From Henriciella sp. (GTDB lineage: Bacteria; Pseudomonadota; Alphaproteobacteria; Caulobacterales; Hyphomonadaceae): a DNA stretch of 59,589 nucleotides. The notes beneath the pieces were generated by a model, which saw only the letters and a program-made list of their open reading frames with translations, made no database searches and was not told the origin of the DNA. The stretch is taken from positions 1-59,589 of the forward strand of contig JAQWGO010000180.1 of assembly GCA_029238175.1 (NCBI GenBank), in the 5' to 3' direction. A program made the translations under genes and the position numbers. Each line of letters opens with the position of its first letter. Positions within the stretch are counted from its first letter, which is position 1. Of the stretch, positions 34,808-44,682 are shown in pieces.

Positions 34808-36072
34808 ATGAGTAAATTGGATATTAGAGGTGCACTGTAACGGCTTGCCGTTGTCGGTTCAGCCGCAGTTTTAACGAGTGGCGCTGCTTATGCTGCGAAC
34901 ACACTTACAGAGGCGGGTACGTCGGTCTCAAACACTTTTGAGTTGAGCTATGAAGTGTCTGACGTCGTACAGCCCGTAATTACCAACAATAGCGTTAGCC
35001 CCCGGTTGGCGCGATCGTACAGGGTACACCGACACTGTTCACGGTTGACCGTAAAGTTGACCTGATCGTCACGGCGACAAATTAAACGCTGAACTCGCCT
35101 CCGGGCGCGACAGCTGTTTTGACGTACACATTGCTGAATGAAGGTAACGATACGCAGGCCTACTCATTCTCAATCGAAGATCTTGATAACGCAGCCGGTA
35201 CGTTCGACGCGACTACGGTGACGATCTCATATCTGTTAGATGCCAATGATGACGGCACACCGGATGATGGCGCCTTCACAACAATTGCTGCGACGGCTGT
35301 TGGAACTGCAGCAGGTTCAGCAAATTTCACACCTGACGTTCCAAAAGGTACGCGGGTTTTTCTTCAAGTTTCAGGGGTAATTGCCGCGTCGGTAGCTGAC
35401 CTAGAAACAGATGCTATTACAATTGTTGCCGAAACGCGTGATCCAACAGCGTGGGCGAATGTTGCGGAAACAGGCGCTGTTTCTGGCGCAGTTTCTGGCG
35501 CAGTGACAACCGCAGATACCGGCTCAAATGATATCGAGCTTGCCGCCCAGAACGTTCTGGCCGACGGAACAGGTGTTGCTGCCGCGGAAGCGGCGGGTGA
35601 TGGCGACGGACTCTACGCCGCTACGGGTATAATCGAGGTCGAATCGCCAGACTTGAGCGCCACGAAGACTGTGACAGCCATTAAAGAGCCGGGCATCGCT
35701 GATCCGTTTGTTGCACTGACTGACTGTGCAACCGCGACGGCTGTTCCTGATGCGAAGGCCATACCGGGTTCTTGCGTTGAATACGTCATTCAGGTTGAAA
35801 ACACGGGGTCTGCTCCGGCTGATACGCTGGTCATCGACGATATCTTGCCGGCTGAAGTCACATTCATCTCTGCAGAGTTTTCAGACGCTGCACCAGGCAC
35901 TGGCTTTGATGATGATCCAGATGTTGCCGGTGCTGGCCCAATTCTATCAGCACCAACGACGCCAGCGGCCAGCGATTGCAATGGCACAACGACTTGTGTG
36001 ATCCAGCTATCTGATGCGCTGCTACCAGCGGGTCGTACCGGAACGATCACAATTCGAGCCCTAGTTAAGTAA
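34808..36072 (+). pseudogene. Secreted DUF11-repeat protein with two TAA stops and a frameshift
   Basis: From ATG 34808 the frame reads MSKLDIRGAL, then TAA (34838-34840), then RLAVVGSAAVLTSGAAYA, an obvious signal peptide. A second lesion lies near 34999-35003: five C where six would keep the frame (SVSPPVGAIVQGTPT); the C-terminal part is in the next frame. A third stop is TAA at 35083-35085 within VTATN-TLNSPPGATAVLTY. The rest is open to 36072 and has DUF11-type domains ending VIQVENTGSAPADTLVIDDILP and TGTITIRALVK. A restored protein would have about 420 residues, secreted, with two or three Ig-like repeats. Confidence 0.75.
35479..35502 (+). repeat. Short tandem repeat in the DUF11 gene
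   Basis: The 12-bp unit GTTTCTGGCGCA occurs twice in a row and encodes (V)SGA repeated, giving VSGAVSGAV. It may mediate slippage. Confidence 0.6.
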
Positions 36073-36097
36073 GCTCGTACTAGACCGAACTTAGAAA

Positions 36098-36128
36098 GCC
36101 CTGGGCAATTTGCCCAGGGCTTTTTTTT
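36098..36128 (+). terminator. Strong Rho-independent terminator after the DUF11 genes
   Basis: GCCCTGGGCA (36098-36107) pairs perfectly with TGCCCAGGGC (36111-36120), loop ATT, followed by eight T. It separates the two DUF11 genes from the large barrel gene. Confidence 0.97.
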
Positions 36129-36185
36129 GGCTGGATACTTAAGCTGCTGAAATATCAGTGATTTACTGCAATTGCTGGCGAAATA

Positions 36186-36199
36186 GATCAAATTTGATC
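36186..36199. promoter_or_regulatory. Perfect 14-bp palindrome upstream of the large barrel gene
   Basis: GATCAAATTTGATC is fully symmetric and lies 95 bp before the ATG at 36294 in an AT-rich gap; it looks like a regulator site. A second inverted repeat, GGGCAG (36250-36255) and CTGCCC (36265-36270), lies in the expected leader. Confidence 0.45.
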
Positions 36200-36293
36200 G
36201 ATTAACCAAGCCTGATCCTAACCATGTTTTCCTAAACCTATCGCCTAGAGGGCAGGCATAAGATCTGCCCCGTGATGGTGTGGAGTAAAGGCG

Positions 36294-39200
36294 ATGGTTT
36301 CCGTTTGGAAGCACATCCTAGGGGTTATTGTAACGCTTGCTTTGGCAAGTGTGCTCGCGCTCGTACATGCTCCGGCAGCGTATGCCGATCTTGGCGACCG
36401 CGTCACGAATATCGCAACGATCTCACAAGATGCCAATTCTGGGCGTTTGGTGTTTCAGACAAATGAAGCTTCATTTATCATTGAAGCGCGTCAAACCCCG
36501 TCAGAGATCGAATTCTTTAGAGTTGTAGCGGGCGCACCTGACGCAATTTCTATTACTTTGAACGGATCTGATTATAGCCCAAGCGGTGATCCAGCAGACG
36601 CATTCTTGCCTATAGAGGGCGCCTCAGGACCAAGCGGCGTTGCGCTCAATACACCAAGCACTGTTCCTCTCGTGCCAACCTCGACGTATTTATCAGGCGA
36701 GATAATGGTCGTGCGGGTGATCGACACGGGTCAGAATGGCGATCCAAATGTTATTGAGACCGTTTTGATTACGGTGCGCGCCGATAATGGCGATCGAATT
36801 ACACTTCGATTGTACGAGGACGGGCCCAACACGGGTCAATTCTACGCATTTTTCCCAAGTTCTGCGGCTGATACGCCGCAAAATGATATTACAATTACTG
36901 CACCTCAGGACACGGTTCTGACAGCGACCTATATTGACGCGTTCGATGCAACCGAAGTGTCAGTGGACACGGCATTCATCAGCCCGTTTGGCCGGGTATT
37001 TGATAGTTTCACAGGTGAGTTATTAGACGGGGTAGCTGTAACACTTATTGATGTTTCAACAGGTTTGCCCGCAACCGTTTTGGGTGTTGATGGCGCTGGT
37101 GATTTCCCGGCGCGCGTGCTTACGGGTGTAGATGTCACTGATAGTGCGGGTATCACTTATACTAGCGAACCTGGGGCCTTTTTCTATCCGATTTTGGCAC
37201 CGGGAACGTATAGATTGCAAGTTGATGCGCCAGAGGGATATTTGTATCCTTCGGTACGTGTCGCTGCAGATTTTGACGGGTTGCAGAATGCACCCTTCAC
37301 GATCGATGATGACGCGTCTTACAGCCAAGACTTTACGATAGCGGCCTCTGGTCCACTGAATCTAGACGTTCCGCTTGACCCAAATGGCGATCTCGTCGTC
37401 CGCAAAGAGGCGTCTGAGCCTGCTGCTTCTGTAGGCGATTTTGTTGGCTACACGGTGACGCTTGAAAACGAAGGCAATGTGCCAGCACCATTCACATTGC
37501 GGGATAATCTACCGCGTGGCTTGCGTTATGTTACCGGTTCAGTCCGTCTGAACGGGGCGGTTGTTGGCGAGCCGCAAATCTTAGCGGATGGCGAGACACT
37601 TCTATTCTCCGGTGGATTGGTTTTGGCAGGTGAGCGCGCGCGCCTAACGTACCTGACATCTGTTGGTCCGGGTGCGCAAACGGGCGAAGCTGTAAACCGA
37701 GCTGTAGCGATCAACAGCAGTGGCGAAGAGCTTTCAAATGTAGCTGAAGCTGCTGTTATTATTGAGGAAGACCTGTTTAGTTCACGCCTCACCATTGTTG
37801 GCCGCGTGGCCGATGCAGCGTGTACACCCGATGATAATTGGGCGCGCGAATTGTCAGATGGCAAGGGTATTGCGAACGTTAGAATTTACATGGAAACGGG
37901 CCGCTATGTTGTGACTGATGAGAACGGTCTTTTCCATTTTGAAGGCATTGAGCCAGGCACACACGTTGTTCAGCTGGATGAAGCGACATTGCCGAAAGGC
38001 TATGATCCGGTCGTCTGTGAAGAAAATTCTCGCTATGCAGGTAGCGCCATTTCGAAGTTTGTGGACGCGCAAGGCGGCACACTTTGGCGTGCTAATTTCT
38101 ATCTGGAGCGCAATGGCGAGGCCTTGGATGTTGTGGATAAAGCCGGTGCCATGCTTCGCGATGCGGACAAGTATGATTCAGCTTGGCTCGACGGCTTGAC
38201 AAAAGTCTATCCGCGTTGGGCTTATCCGGCGCTGGGCCAGACGCCGAATGCGCGGTCGCTCGATCTGGGCTTTGTGCATGGGCCGAACGATCAGGTGGAG
38301 CTGCGCCTGAACGAGAAATCTGTGTCAGGGCTGAATTTTGCAGGCCGTCAGGTTTCTAAGAACCGCACCCTAGCGATTTCGCGTTGGACAGGCGTCGATA
38401 TTCAGCGCGGTGAAAACCGGTTTGAAGCCGTCATCTACAATCAAGATGGTCAGGTTATAGAGCGCCAGGGGCGTACAGTTTGGTTCGTAGACGAGGTTAA
38501 CAGCGCCCGATTGGTTGATGATCGCTCTGTTACGGTCGCCGACGGCCGAACAAAGCCAGTTATTGCGATCCGTCTTGAAGATGGATCAGGCCATGCGGTT
38601 CACGAAGGGCGTTTGGCAGAAATCAATGTGTCTGAGCCTTATCGCTTGGCGCAAGAGGCCGAACAAGAATTTGAAGCGCCAGTCTCAGCCGCCTTCAATG
38701 CTGCGACAGGCGTTTCTGTTGGTGCCGATGGTGTCGCGTTGGTTGAGCTTGAGCCAACACTCAAGTCAGGCCGTGTACGCGTACAAGTTAAGCTAAACGA
38801 TGGCAGTCTCGAAGAGATTGATGTCTGGCTACAACCCGAGAAGCGGGAATGGGTCGTTGTTGGCCTAGCGGAGGCAGAAGGCCTCCTCTCAAATATCGAT
38901 GGCGATGGTTCTGATGACCTAGATGAGGTTTCAGCGGATGGCCGTATCGCCTTCTTTGCAAAAGGCGTCATTCGAGGCGACTGGTTGCTGACGATTGCTG
39001 TCGACACAGCGAAGCGCCGCGGCACAGAGGATGGTGAGCTCTTCGATGAGATCGATCCAAATGCATACTATACGCTCTATGGTGACCGAACTTGGCAGAA
39101 CAACGACGCTGAGAGCCGTTACCCGCTCTATGTAAAATTAGAAAAAGACTCGTTCCAGGCGCTGTTCGGTTATTATGAAACCGATCTAACCGACACTGAT

Positions 39201-41127
39201 CTTGGTCGCTATTCACGTCGCCTGTCCGGCCTGAAAGTTGACTATGAGAGCGAGAATGTATCGATCACAGCTTTTGCGGCTGAGACCAATCAGACCTTTA
39301 TGAAGGATGAGCTTGCGGCGGACGGGACGTCTGGTCCGTACCGTCTGCAATCTGCGCCGATCATCCGTTCATCTGAAACGATTGCTGTGGAAACACGTGA
39401 CAGGTTCCGCCCTGATGAAGTGGTCAATACTCGCACGCTTAGCCGCTATATCGATTACGAGATCGACTATACGACTGGCGAACTTTTCTTCCGCTATCCA
39501 ATCGCTGCCGCAGATCCAGCGCTGAACCCGAATGTGATTGTTGTCGATTATGAAACAGCGTCGGCAGGTGAGCGCGGCATTACTGCTGGCGGGCGTGCAG
39601 CTGCGCGATTTGCCGACGGAAAAGTCGAAACAGGTGTCACGGTTATCCATGAAGAGGATGGTAATTCACAAGGGCTGGATGGGTCTGATCTGATCGCGGC
39701 GGACGTCACGGTCCGTTTAGGCCAGAACGAATTCCGAGCAGAGCTTGCGACGAGTTCGGCTGAAACCGAGCAGGGCAAGCGCAATGGCCAAGCGCTGCTG
39801 CTGGAAGCGGAGCGACGTACTGAAATGCTGAGCGTGACAGGATACTATCGTGAAGAAACAGCAGGCTTCGGGCTTGGCCAGCAATCGTCTCAAACCTCAG
39901 CGATCCGACGTGTCGGCGCGCAGTTAAGCGCTGAGCTGGGCGTAAAAGATGTTGCTGAAGGCTCTGACCGTTCTGTGCGCCGGGTTGAAGCGCAAGCTTA
40001 CCGTGAAGAGAACCTGACGACAGGCGCTCGCCGCGATGTTGCAGACGTATCTTTGCGCCAAGATAGTCAAACACTTGGTGGAAGTGTGGGATTGAGAGCG
40101 GTTAGTGAAGATTTTGAAGCCGTTGCAGCGCCAAGACAATCTGTGTTGTTAACGGGAAGCGCCAGAAAGACTTTCGTGGATCAGGGCCTAACCTTGACCG
40201 CCACGCACGAAGAACCTGTCTACACAGGCGGTTCGAACGATGATGAGGCAACCTTGTTCCCGGGCCGTACCATTGTGGGCCTTGATAAGACACTCGGGCG
40301 TCAGGCGACGCTGAACCTGCGCCATGAGGTGACGAACGGGGCGAACGCATCGGGTGAAAATACAGTTGCAGGCATCAGCTGGCAGCCGCGTAATGGCACA
40401 CAGGTACGTGCAGCTGCGGATATGATCACGAATGATAGCGGTCGCCGTATCGGCGCAACGGTCGGTGTTGATCAAATCTGGCAGGTGAATGAAGCTTGGA
40501 CGGTGGGCGGCGGACTTGCGCGCCGCGCGAATGTTGATGGCGGCGACCAACCGCTAGACGTTGCGCCAGATGCAGCTGTCAGCCCGCTAGAGGATGGCGT
40601 GCGAAGTGCGCTGACAAATTCAGAAAGCTATACGTCTGGATACCTTGGTGCTGCCTATCAAGTGGATAATACTGCGGTTTCAGCGCGTGCTGAGATGCGT
40701 GATAGTGCAACGGGTGAAGGCCTTGTTGCAACACTGGGCGGTGCCCGCGAAGTGACTGAAACGCTCTCATTTTCTGCGGCGGCGCGCTATCAAGACGAAC
40801 AGCTTGATGAGGCTGCTGACAGTAAAAAACTGGATGTACGTATTGGTGCAGCTTGGCGCCCACGCGGTGAAGGCTTGATCCTTCTGAACCGTTTTGACGT
40901 CAGGCGATGCAAGCGGCACGGACAAATGGTCATTTGGTCCTAGCATTGGTTATACACCGAAAGAGAATGTCTGGGTCAGTGTCGGCTGGAACGTTTCAGG
41001 CTTTGAAGATGAAGACTTTGAGGCGGCGCGTTACACACAACAAGGGCCATACATTAAGCTGCGAGCGAAGTTCGACCAAAACACGCTGAAAGGCGTTATC
41101 AAAGGCCTCGGCCTCGGCGCGGAATAG
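36294..41127 (+). pseudogene. Giant DUF11/SdrD/beta-barrel outer membrane protein, frame broken near C-terminus
   Basis: Signal peptide ends near APAAYA (residue 30). Residues 30-360 have immunoglobulin-like strands; 365-480 is a DUF11 domain (DLVVRKEASEPAASVGD); 495-602 is an SdrD/carboxypeptidase-regulatory-like fold with TDENGLFHFEGIEPGTHVV; 660-780 is Ig-like; from 859 the pattern of alternating residues and short loops fits an outer-membrane beta barrel. The main frame stops at 40943 after LLNRFDV. The other frame from there (TSGDASGTDKWSFGPSIGY) reads through to 41127 with a barrel-closing end, GPYIKLRAKFDQNTL. The two parts meet near 40897-40905. In recalled relatives about 80-100 residues lie between these motifs, so a deletion is likely. 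Confidence 0.75.
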
Positions 41128-41168
41128 CCACTCTTGACTTGCGGCGGCATGGGGCGCACCTGCCCTTT

Positions 41169-41828
41169 ATGACCGACGTAAAAATCTGCGGATTAACTGA
41201 TACGAGCATGGTACGCGTGGCGGCGGAAGCCGGCGCTGATTGGGTAGGCTTTGTGCTTTATCCAAAGAGCCCGCGCAATGTCTTGGGTCACGGCGAAGAT
41301 GCTTTAGAAGTGCTGGAAGAATTATCCGGTTTTGCGCAAGAGCTTGGCGTTCTGTCCGTTGTCCTGACTATCGACCCGGATCAAGACTTATTCGAACAAA
41401 TCTTGCATGATGTTGAACCCAACGCCATCCAATTGCACGGTAAAGAGAACCCGCAAACGGTTCAGCGCATGTGGCGTGACTGCACCGGGATTTGTGAATT
41501 ATGGAAAGCAATCGGCGTATCCGGCGCGCAAGATTTGGAAGAGATCGAGCAATGGCGCGTTGATCGACTATTGATCGATGCGAAAGCACCAGAGGGCGCA
41601 AACTTGCCGGGCGGCAATGGCGTATCGATTGATTGGTCTATCCTTGATGGCTTCGAGCCTGAAGTGCCTTGGCTTTTGGCGGGTGGATTGACCCCAGAAA
41701 ACGTCTCTGAAGCGATAAGTGCGACAGGGGCGCACGCTGTGGATGTCTCCTCTGGTGTGGAACGCACACGAGGGGTAAAGGACGAAGAATTGATAAGAGC
41801 GTTCATCGACGCTGCGAAATACGGGTAA
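41169..41828 (+). CDS. trpF: Phosphoribosylanthranilate isomerase
   Basis: A 219-residue TIM-barrel enzyme that isomerises phosphoribosylanthranilate, step 3 of tryptophan synthesis. KICGLT near the start holds the general base Cys, [12 protein letters not shown] and [10 protein letters not shown] the phosphate site, and VDVSSGVER near the C-terminus the last phosphate-binding loop with the general acid Asp earlier in [10 protein letters not shown] 41169 is chosen by the family N-terminus. trpB follows after 10 bp. Confidence 0.96.
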   Translation: MTDVKICGLTDTSMVRVAAEAGADWVGFVLYPKSPRNVLGHGEDALEVLEELSGFAQELGVLSVVLTIDPDQDLFEQILHDVEPNAIQLHGKENPQTVQRMWRDCTGICELWKAIGVSGAQDLEEIEQWRVDRLLIDAKAPEGANLPGGNGVSIDWSILDGFEPEVPWLLAGGLTPENVSEAISATGAHAVDVSSGVERTRGVKDEELIRAFIDAAKYG

Positions 41829-41838
41829 AGGTTTCGGT

Positions 41839-43050
41839 ATGAGTATTCAAAATAGCTGGGATCAATGGCCTGATGCGAATGGCCGTTTTGGTGAGTTTGG
41901 CGGGCGTTATGTCGCCGAAACGCTAATGCCGCTTATCCTTGATCTGGACGCTGAATATCGCGCAGCCAAAAAGGACCCGGCTTTTGCCGCGCAGATGGAT
42001 GATCTTTGGGCCCATTATGTGGGACGCCCTAGCCCGCTTTATTTTGCCGAACGCCTGACCGAGCATTTTGGCGGGGCAAAAATCTATCTAAAGCGTGATG
42101 AGCTGAACCATACTGGCGCGCACAAGATCAATAACTGCCTTGGGCAGGTCTTACTGGCGATGCGTATGGGTAAGAAACGGATTATCGCTGAAACGGGCGC
42201 TGGGCAGCACGGTGTCGCAACTGCGACTGTCTGTGCGCGATTTGGCCTGAAATGCGTTGTGTTTATGGGCGAGACCGATGTTGAACGTCAGAAGCCAAAC
42301 GTCTTCCGCATGAAGCTACTTGGTGCAGAAATCGTCCCCGTTTCAAGTGGTACCGGAACACTGAAAGACGCGATGAATGAAGCGTTGCGCGACTGGGTGA
42401 CCAATGTTGACGATACATTCTACTGTATCGGCACAGCGGCAGGTCCAGCGCCTTATCCTGAGATGGTTCGTGATTTTCAAAGCATCATTGGTAAAGAAGC
42501 GCGCGAACAAATTTTAGAGCGCGAAGGCCGTCTGCCTGACGCGATCATGGCCTGCATCGGCGGTGGCTCTAACGCAATTGGCCTCTTCCATCCTTTTATA
42601 GAGGACGAAGGCGTGCGCATGATTGGTGTTGAGGCGTCTGGCCATGGCGTCGAAAGCGGCATGCATGCTGCAGCACTGAATGGTGGTAGGCCTGGCATCT
42701 TGCACGGCAATAAAACTTACCTTCTGCAGGATGATGATGGGCAAATTATCGACGCTCACTCAATTTCAGCTGGTTTGGATTATCCAGGCATTGGACCAGA
42801 GCACAGCTTCCTGCGCGACAGCGGCCGGGCTGAGTATCTGACCTGCACAGACAATGAGGCGCTTGAAGCTTTCCAGCTGTGCACGCGCCTTGAAGGCATC
42901 ATCCCGGCGCTTGAGCCAAGCCATGCGCTAGCGCGTGTGGGTGAAGTGGCTAAAGATCTTGGCAAGGATGGCCTGATGATCCTCAACATGTGTGGCCGCG
43001 GCGATAAGGATGTGTTCAGCGTCGCAGAGGCGCTCGGGGTGGAGATGTGA
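41839..43050 (+). CDS. trpB: Tryptophan synthase beta chain
   Basis: A 403-residue PLP enzyme forming L-Trp from indole and serine. [13 protein letters not shown] contains the PLP lysine, [13 protein letters not shown] is the phosphate loop, and [11 protein letters not shown] binds the cofactor phosphate side chain. The protein pairs with TrpA through an indole tunnel. Unusually trpA is not next: a lipoprotein gene (GTG overlap of 4 bp at 43047) and cutA lie between, but the unit remains tightly packed and co-directional. Confidence 0.97.
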   Translation: MSIQNSWDQWPDANGRFGEFGGRYVAETLMPLILDLDAEYRAAKKDPAFAAQMDDLWAHYVGRPSPLYFAERLTEHFGGAKIYLKRDELNHTGAHKINNCLGQVLLAMRMGKKRIIAETGAGQHGVATATVCARFGLKCVVFMGETDVERQKPNVFRMKLLGAEIVPVSSGTGTLKDAMNEALRDWVTNVDDTFYCIGTAAGPAPYPEMVRDFQSIIGKEAREQILEREGRLPDAIMACIGGGSNAIGLFHPFIEDEGVRMIGVEASGHGVESGMHAAALNGGRPGILHGNKTYLLQDDDGQIIDAHSISAGLDYPGIGPEHSFLRDSGRAEYLTCTDNEALEAFQLCTRLEGIIPALEPSHALARVGEVAKDLGKDGLMILNMCGRGDKDVFSVAEALGVEM

Positions 43051-43499
43051 CTTCAAAGATCGTCATCTTATCCTGTCTAGTATTCTTAGGTTTTGTTGCT
43101 TGCAGTAAAGCCGAAGACGCGAAGACTTTTGTTCTCCAGAACGGTGTGAAACTGCCAATACACTCAATTGGAATCCTGCAAGAACAATGTGAATTCTTTG
43201 GAGAAATTTTACCCGACACGTATGAAGCGATTTGCATTGAGTTTCCGATTTCCGCTCTTAGTAAAGATTTTGAACCGCTGAACTGGTATGGTCAACGACT
43301 TGTTGAGGCTGGCTTTGAGTGGGCATCAGGCGCGGCTAATCAGTATTGGTTCAACTGGCCTATAAATGAACATTGCTATCAGCGTTTGAATGCCACTGCG
43401 ATGCCGAAAGAACGTATCGAAGGTGACGACTGGTCTGAAATGAAGGATTATGTCGCCGTATTTGAATTTGAAGACAAAGAGCGGTGCGAAAATAGATGA
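43047..43499 (+). CDS. Small lipoprotein of unknown function inside the trp cluster
   Basis: 150 residues starting at a GTG that overlaps the trpB stop. The N-terminus has a basic residue, a hydrophobic core and GFVAC, a usable lipobox with Cys at residue ~19. The mature part has four to six further Cys (CEFFGE, EAICIEF, EHCYQ, ERCEN), suggesting disulfides, and a Trp-rich middle ([22 protein letters not shown]). I do not recognise a family. It overlaps cutA by 4 bp (ATGA), so it is translated with trpB and cutA. Confidence 0.7.
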   Translation: MTSKIVILSCLVFLGFVACSKAEDAKTFVLQNGVKLPIHSIGILQEQCEFFGEILPDTYEAICIEFPISALSKDFEPLNWYGQRLVEAGFEWASGAANQYWFNWPINEHCYQRLNATAMPKERIEGDDWSEMKDYVAVFEFEDKERCENR

Positions 43500-43816
43500 C
43501 TTCCCTCACACTTATCCGCGTCACTTGCCCAAGCCAGCGCGTGGCAGCGGAAATCGCTGATGCGGCGGTGGATCAGCGCCTTGCCGCTTGCGCCAATATT
43601 GAAGGGCCAATGACGTCGACCTATCGTTGGAAAGGCGTGGTTGAGCAGGCGTTTGAGTTTGTGCTTTGGCTGAAAGCCCCGGCGGCTAATTTTGCAAAAA
43701 TAGAAGCCCTCACAAATGAGCTACACCCTTATGATGTGCCTGCGATCACAGGAACGGCTTGCACCCATGCTAGCGCCGATTATGAGGCGTGGGTCAAAGA
43801 GAATACGGACGTATAG
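43496..43816 (+). CDS. cutA: Divalent-cation tolerance protein CutA
   Basis: A 106-residue trimeric cytoplasmic protein. LTLIRVTCPSQRVAAEIADAAVDQRLAACANI and YRWKGVVEQAFEFVLWLKAP are the two conserved blocks of CutA1, with the copper-binding Cys and the closing Trp near the C-terminus (YEAWVKE). Its exact role is unsettled; metal tolerance and signalling have been suggested. ATG overlaps the upstream lipoprotein stop, and trpA starts 3 bp after its stop. Confidence 0.93.
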   Translation: MTSLTLIRVTCPSQRVAAEIADAAVDQRLAACANIEGPMTSTYRWKGVVEQAFEFVLWLKAPAANFAKIEALTNELHPYDVPAITGTACTHASADYEAWVKENTDV

Positions 43817-43818
43817 AG

Positions 43819-44646
43819 ATGACCACTTCCCGCATCACTGCTCGCTTTGCTAAAGTTAAAGCTGAAAACCGCGCGGCTTTAGTCACGTACATCATGGCAG
43901 GCGATCCTGATCTAGAGGCGTCGTATCAGGCGATGTGCACGCTTCGTGACAATGGCGCTGACGTCATTGAACTTGGCGCACCGTTTACAGATCCAATGGC
44001 GGACGGTGAAGCGATCCAACGCGCTGCACTGCGTGCGCTGGCGAATGAAACCAAGCTGGTTGACGTATTAGGCCTTGCGCGGCGCTTCCGTGAAGATGAT
44101 CAAGATACGCCCCTTATCCTTATGGGATATGCCAATTCGGTACATTCCATGGGATATGCTGAGTTTGCGTCTGCGGCGGCTATAGCCGGCATTGATGGAA
44201 CCATTATTGTCGATTTGCCCCCAGAGGAAGATCAGGCGCTTCGCGACGAATATGCGAAACATGATATGTCAGTCATCCGGCTTGCGACCCCGACGACCAA
44301 TGAAGCGCGCATGGCGAAAGTTGCTGAAGGTGCAAGCGGCTTTCTATACTATGTCGCTGTAGCTGGCGTTACAGGTTCAGGCTCTGCTGACCCGGCAGAT
44401 ATTCGCGGCGGTGTAGAGATGGCGCAGCGCGTATCCGGACTTCCGGTGTGTGTTGGTTTTGGCATCAAGAATGGTAAACAAGCGGCGGCAATGGGGGAAA
44501 TTGCTGACGGTGTGGTTGTCGGATCAGCCTTTGTGGACCATGCAAGGCTTGCAAGTGAGGCCGGAACGCATCACATTGCAGCGATAGAGATGGGCAAACT
44601 AGCCCAAGAGTTGAGTACGGCACTTAAGGGGACAGTGTCAGCCTGA
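43819..44646 (+). CDS. trpA: Tryptophan synthase alpha chain
   Basis: A 275-residue TIM barrel cleaving indole-3-glycerol phosphate to indole and G3P. The catalytic Glu and Asp are in ELGAPFTDPMADG, and GVTGSGSADPA plus GFGIKNGKQ bind the phosphate. ATG 43819 fits the family start MTTSRITARF. It is separated from trpB by two other genes; co-translation is likely by spacing. accD follows after 36 bp. Confidence 0.96.
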   Translation: MTTSRITARFAKVKAENRAALVTYIMAGDPDLEASYQAMCTLRDNGADVIELGAPFTDPMADGEAIQRAALRALANETKLVDVLGLARRFREDDQDTPLILMGYANSVHSMGYAEFASAAAIAGIDGTIIVDLPPEEDQALRDEYAKHDMSVIRLATPTTNEARMAKVAEGASGFLYYVAVAGVTGSGSADPADIRGGVEMAQRVSGLPVCVGFGIKNGKQAAAMGEIADGVVVGSAFVDHARLASEAGTHHIAAIEMGKLAQELSTALKGTVSA

Positions 44647-44682
44647 TAAACGCCGAGTATTGGCGAAGGGAAGCGCGAAGCG

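Noticed and set aside
34431-35085. Programmed stop-codon readthrough or recoding
   Set aside because: Three TAA stops plus two frame changes in one locus point to decay; TAA-A and TAA-C are poor readthrough contexts. Kept as a test in the findings, not as an annotation.
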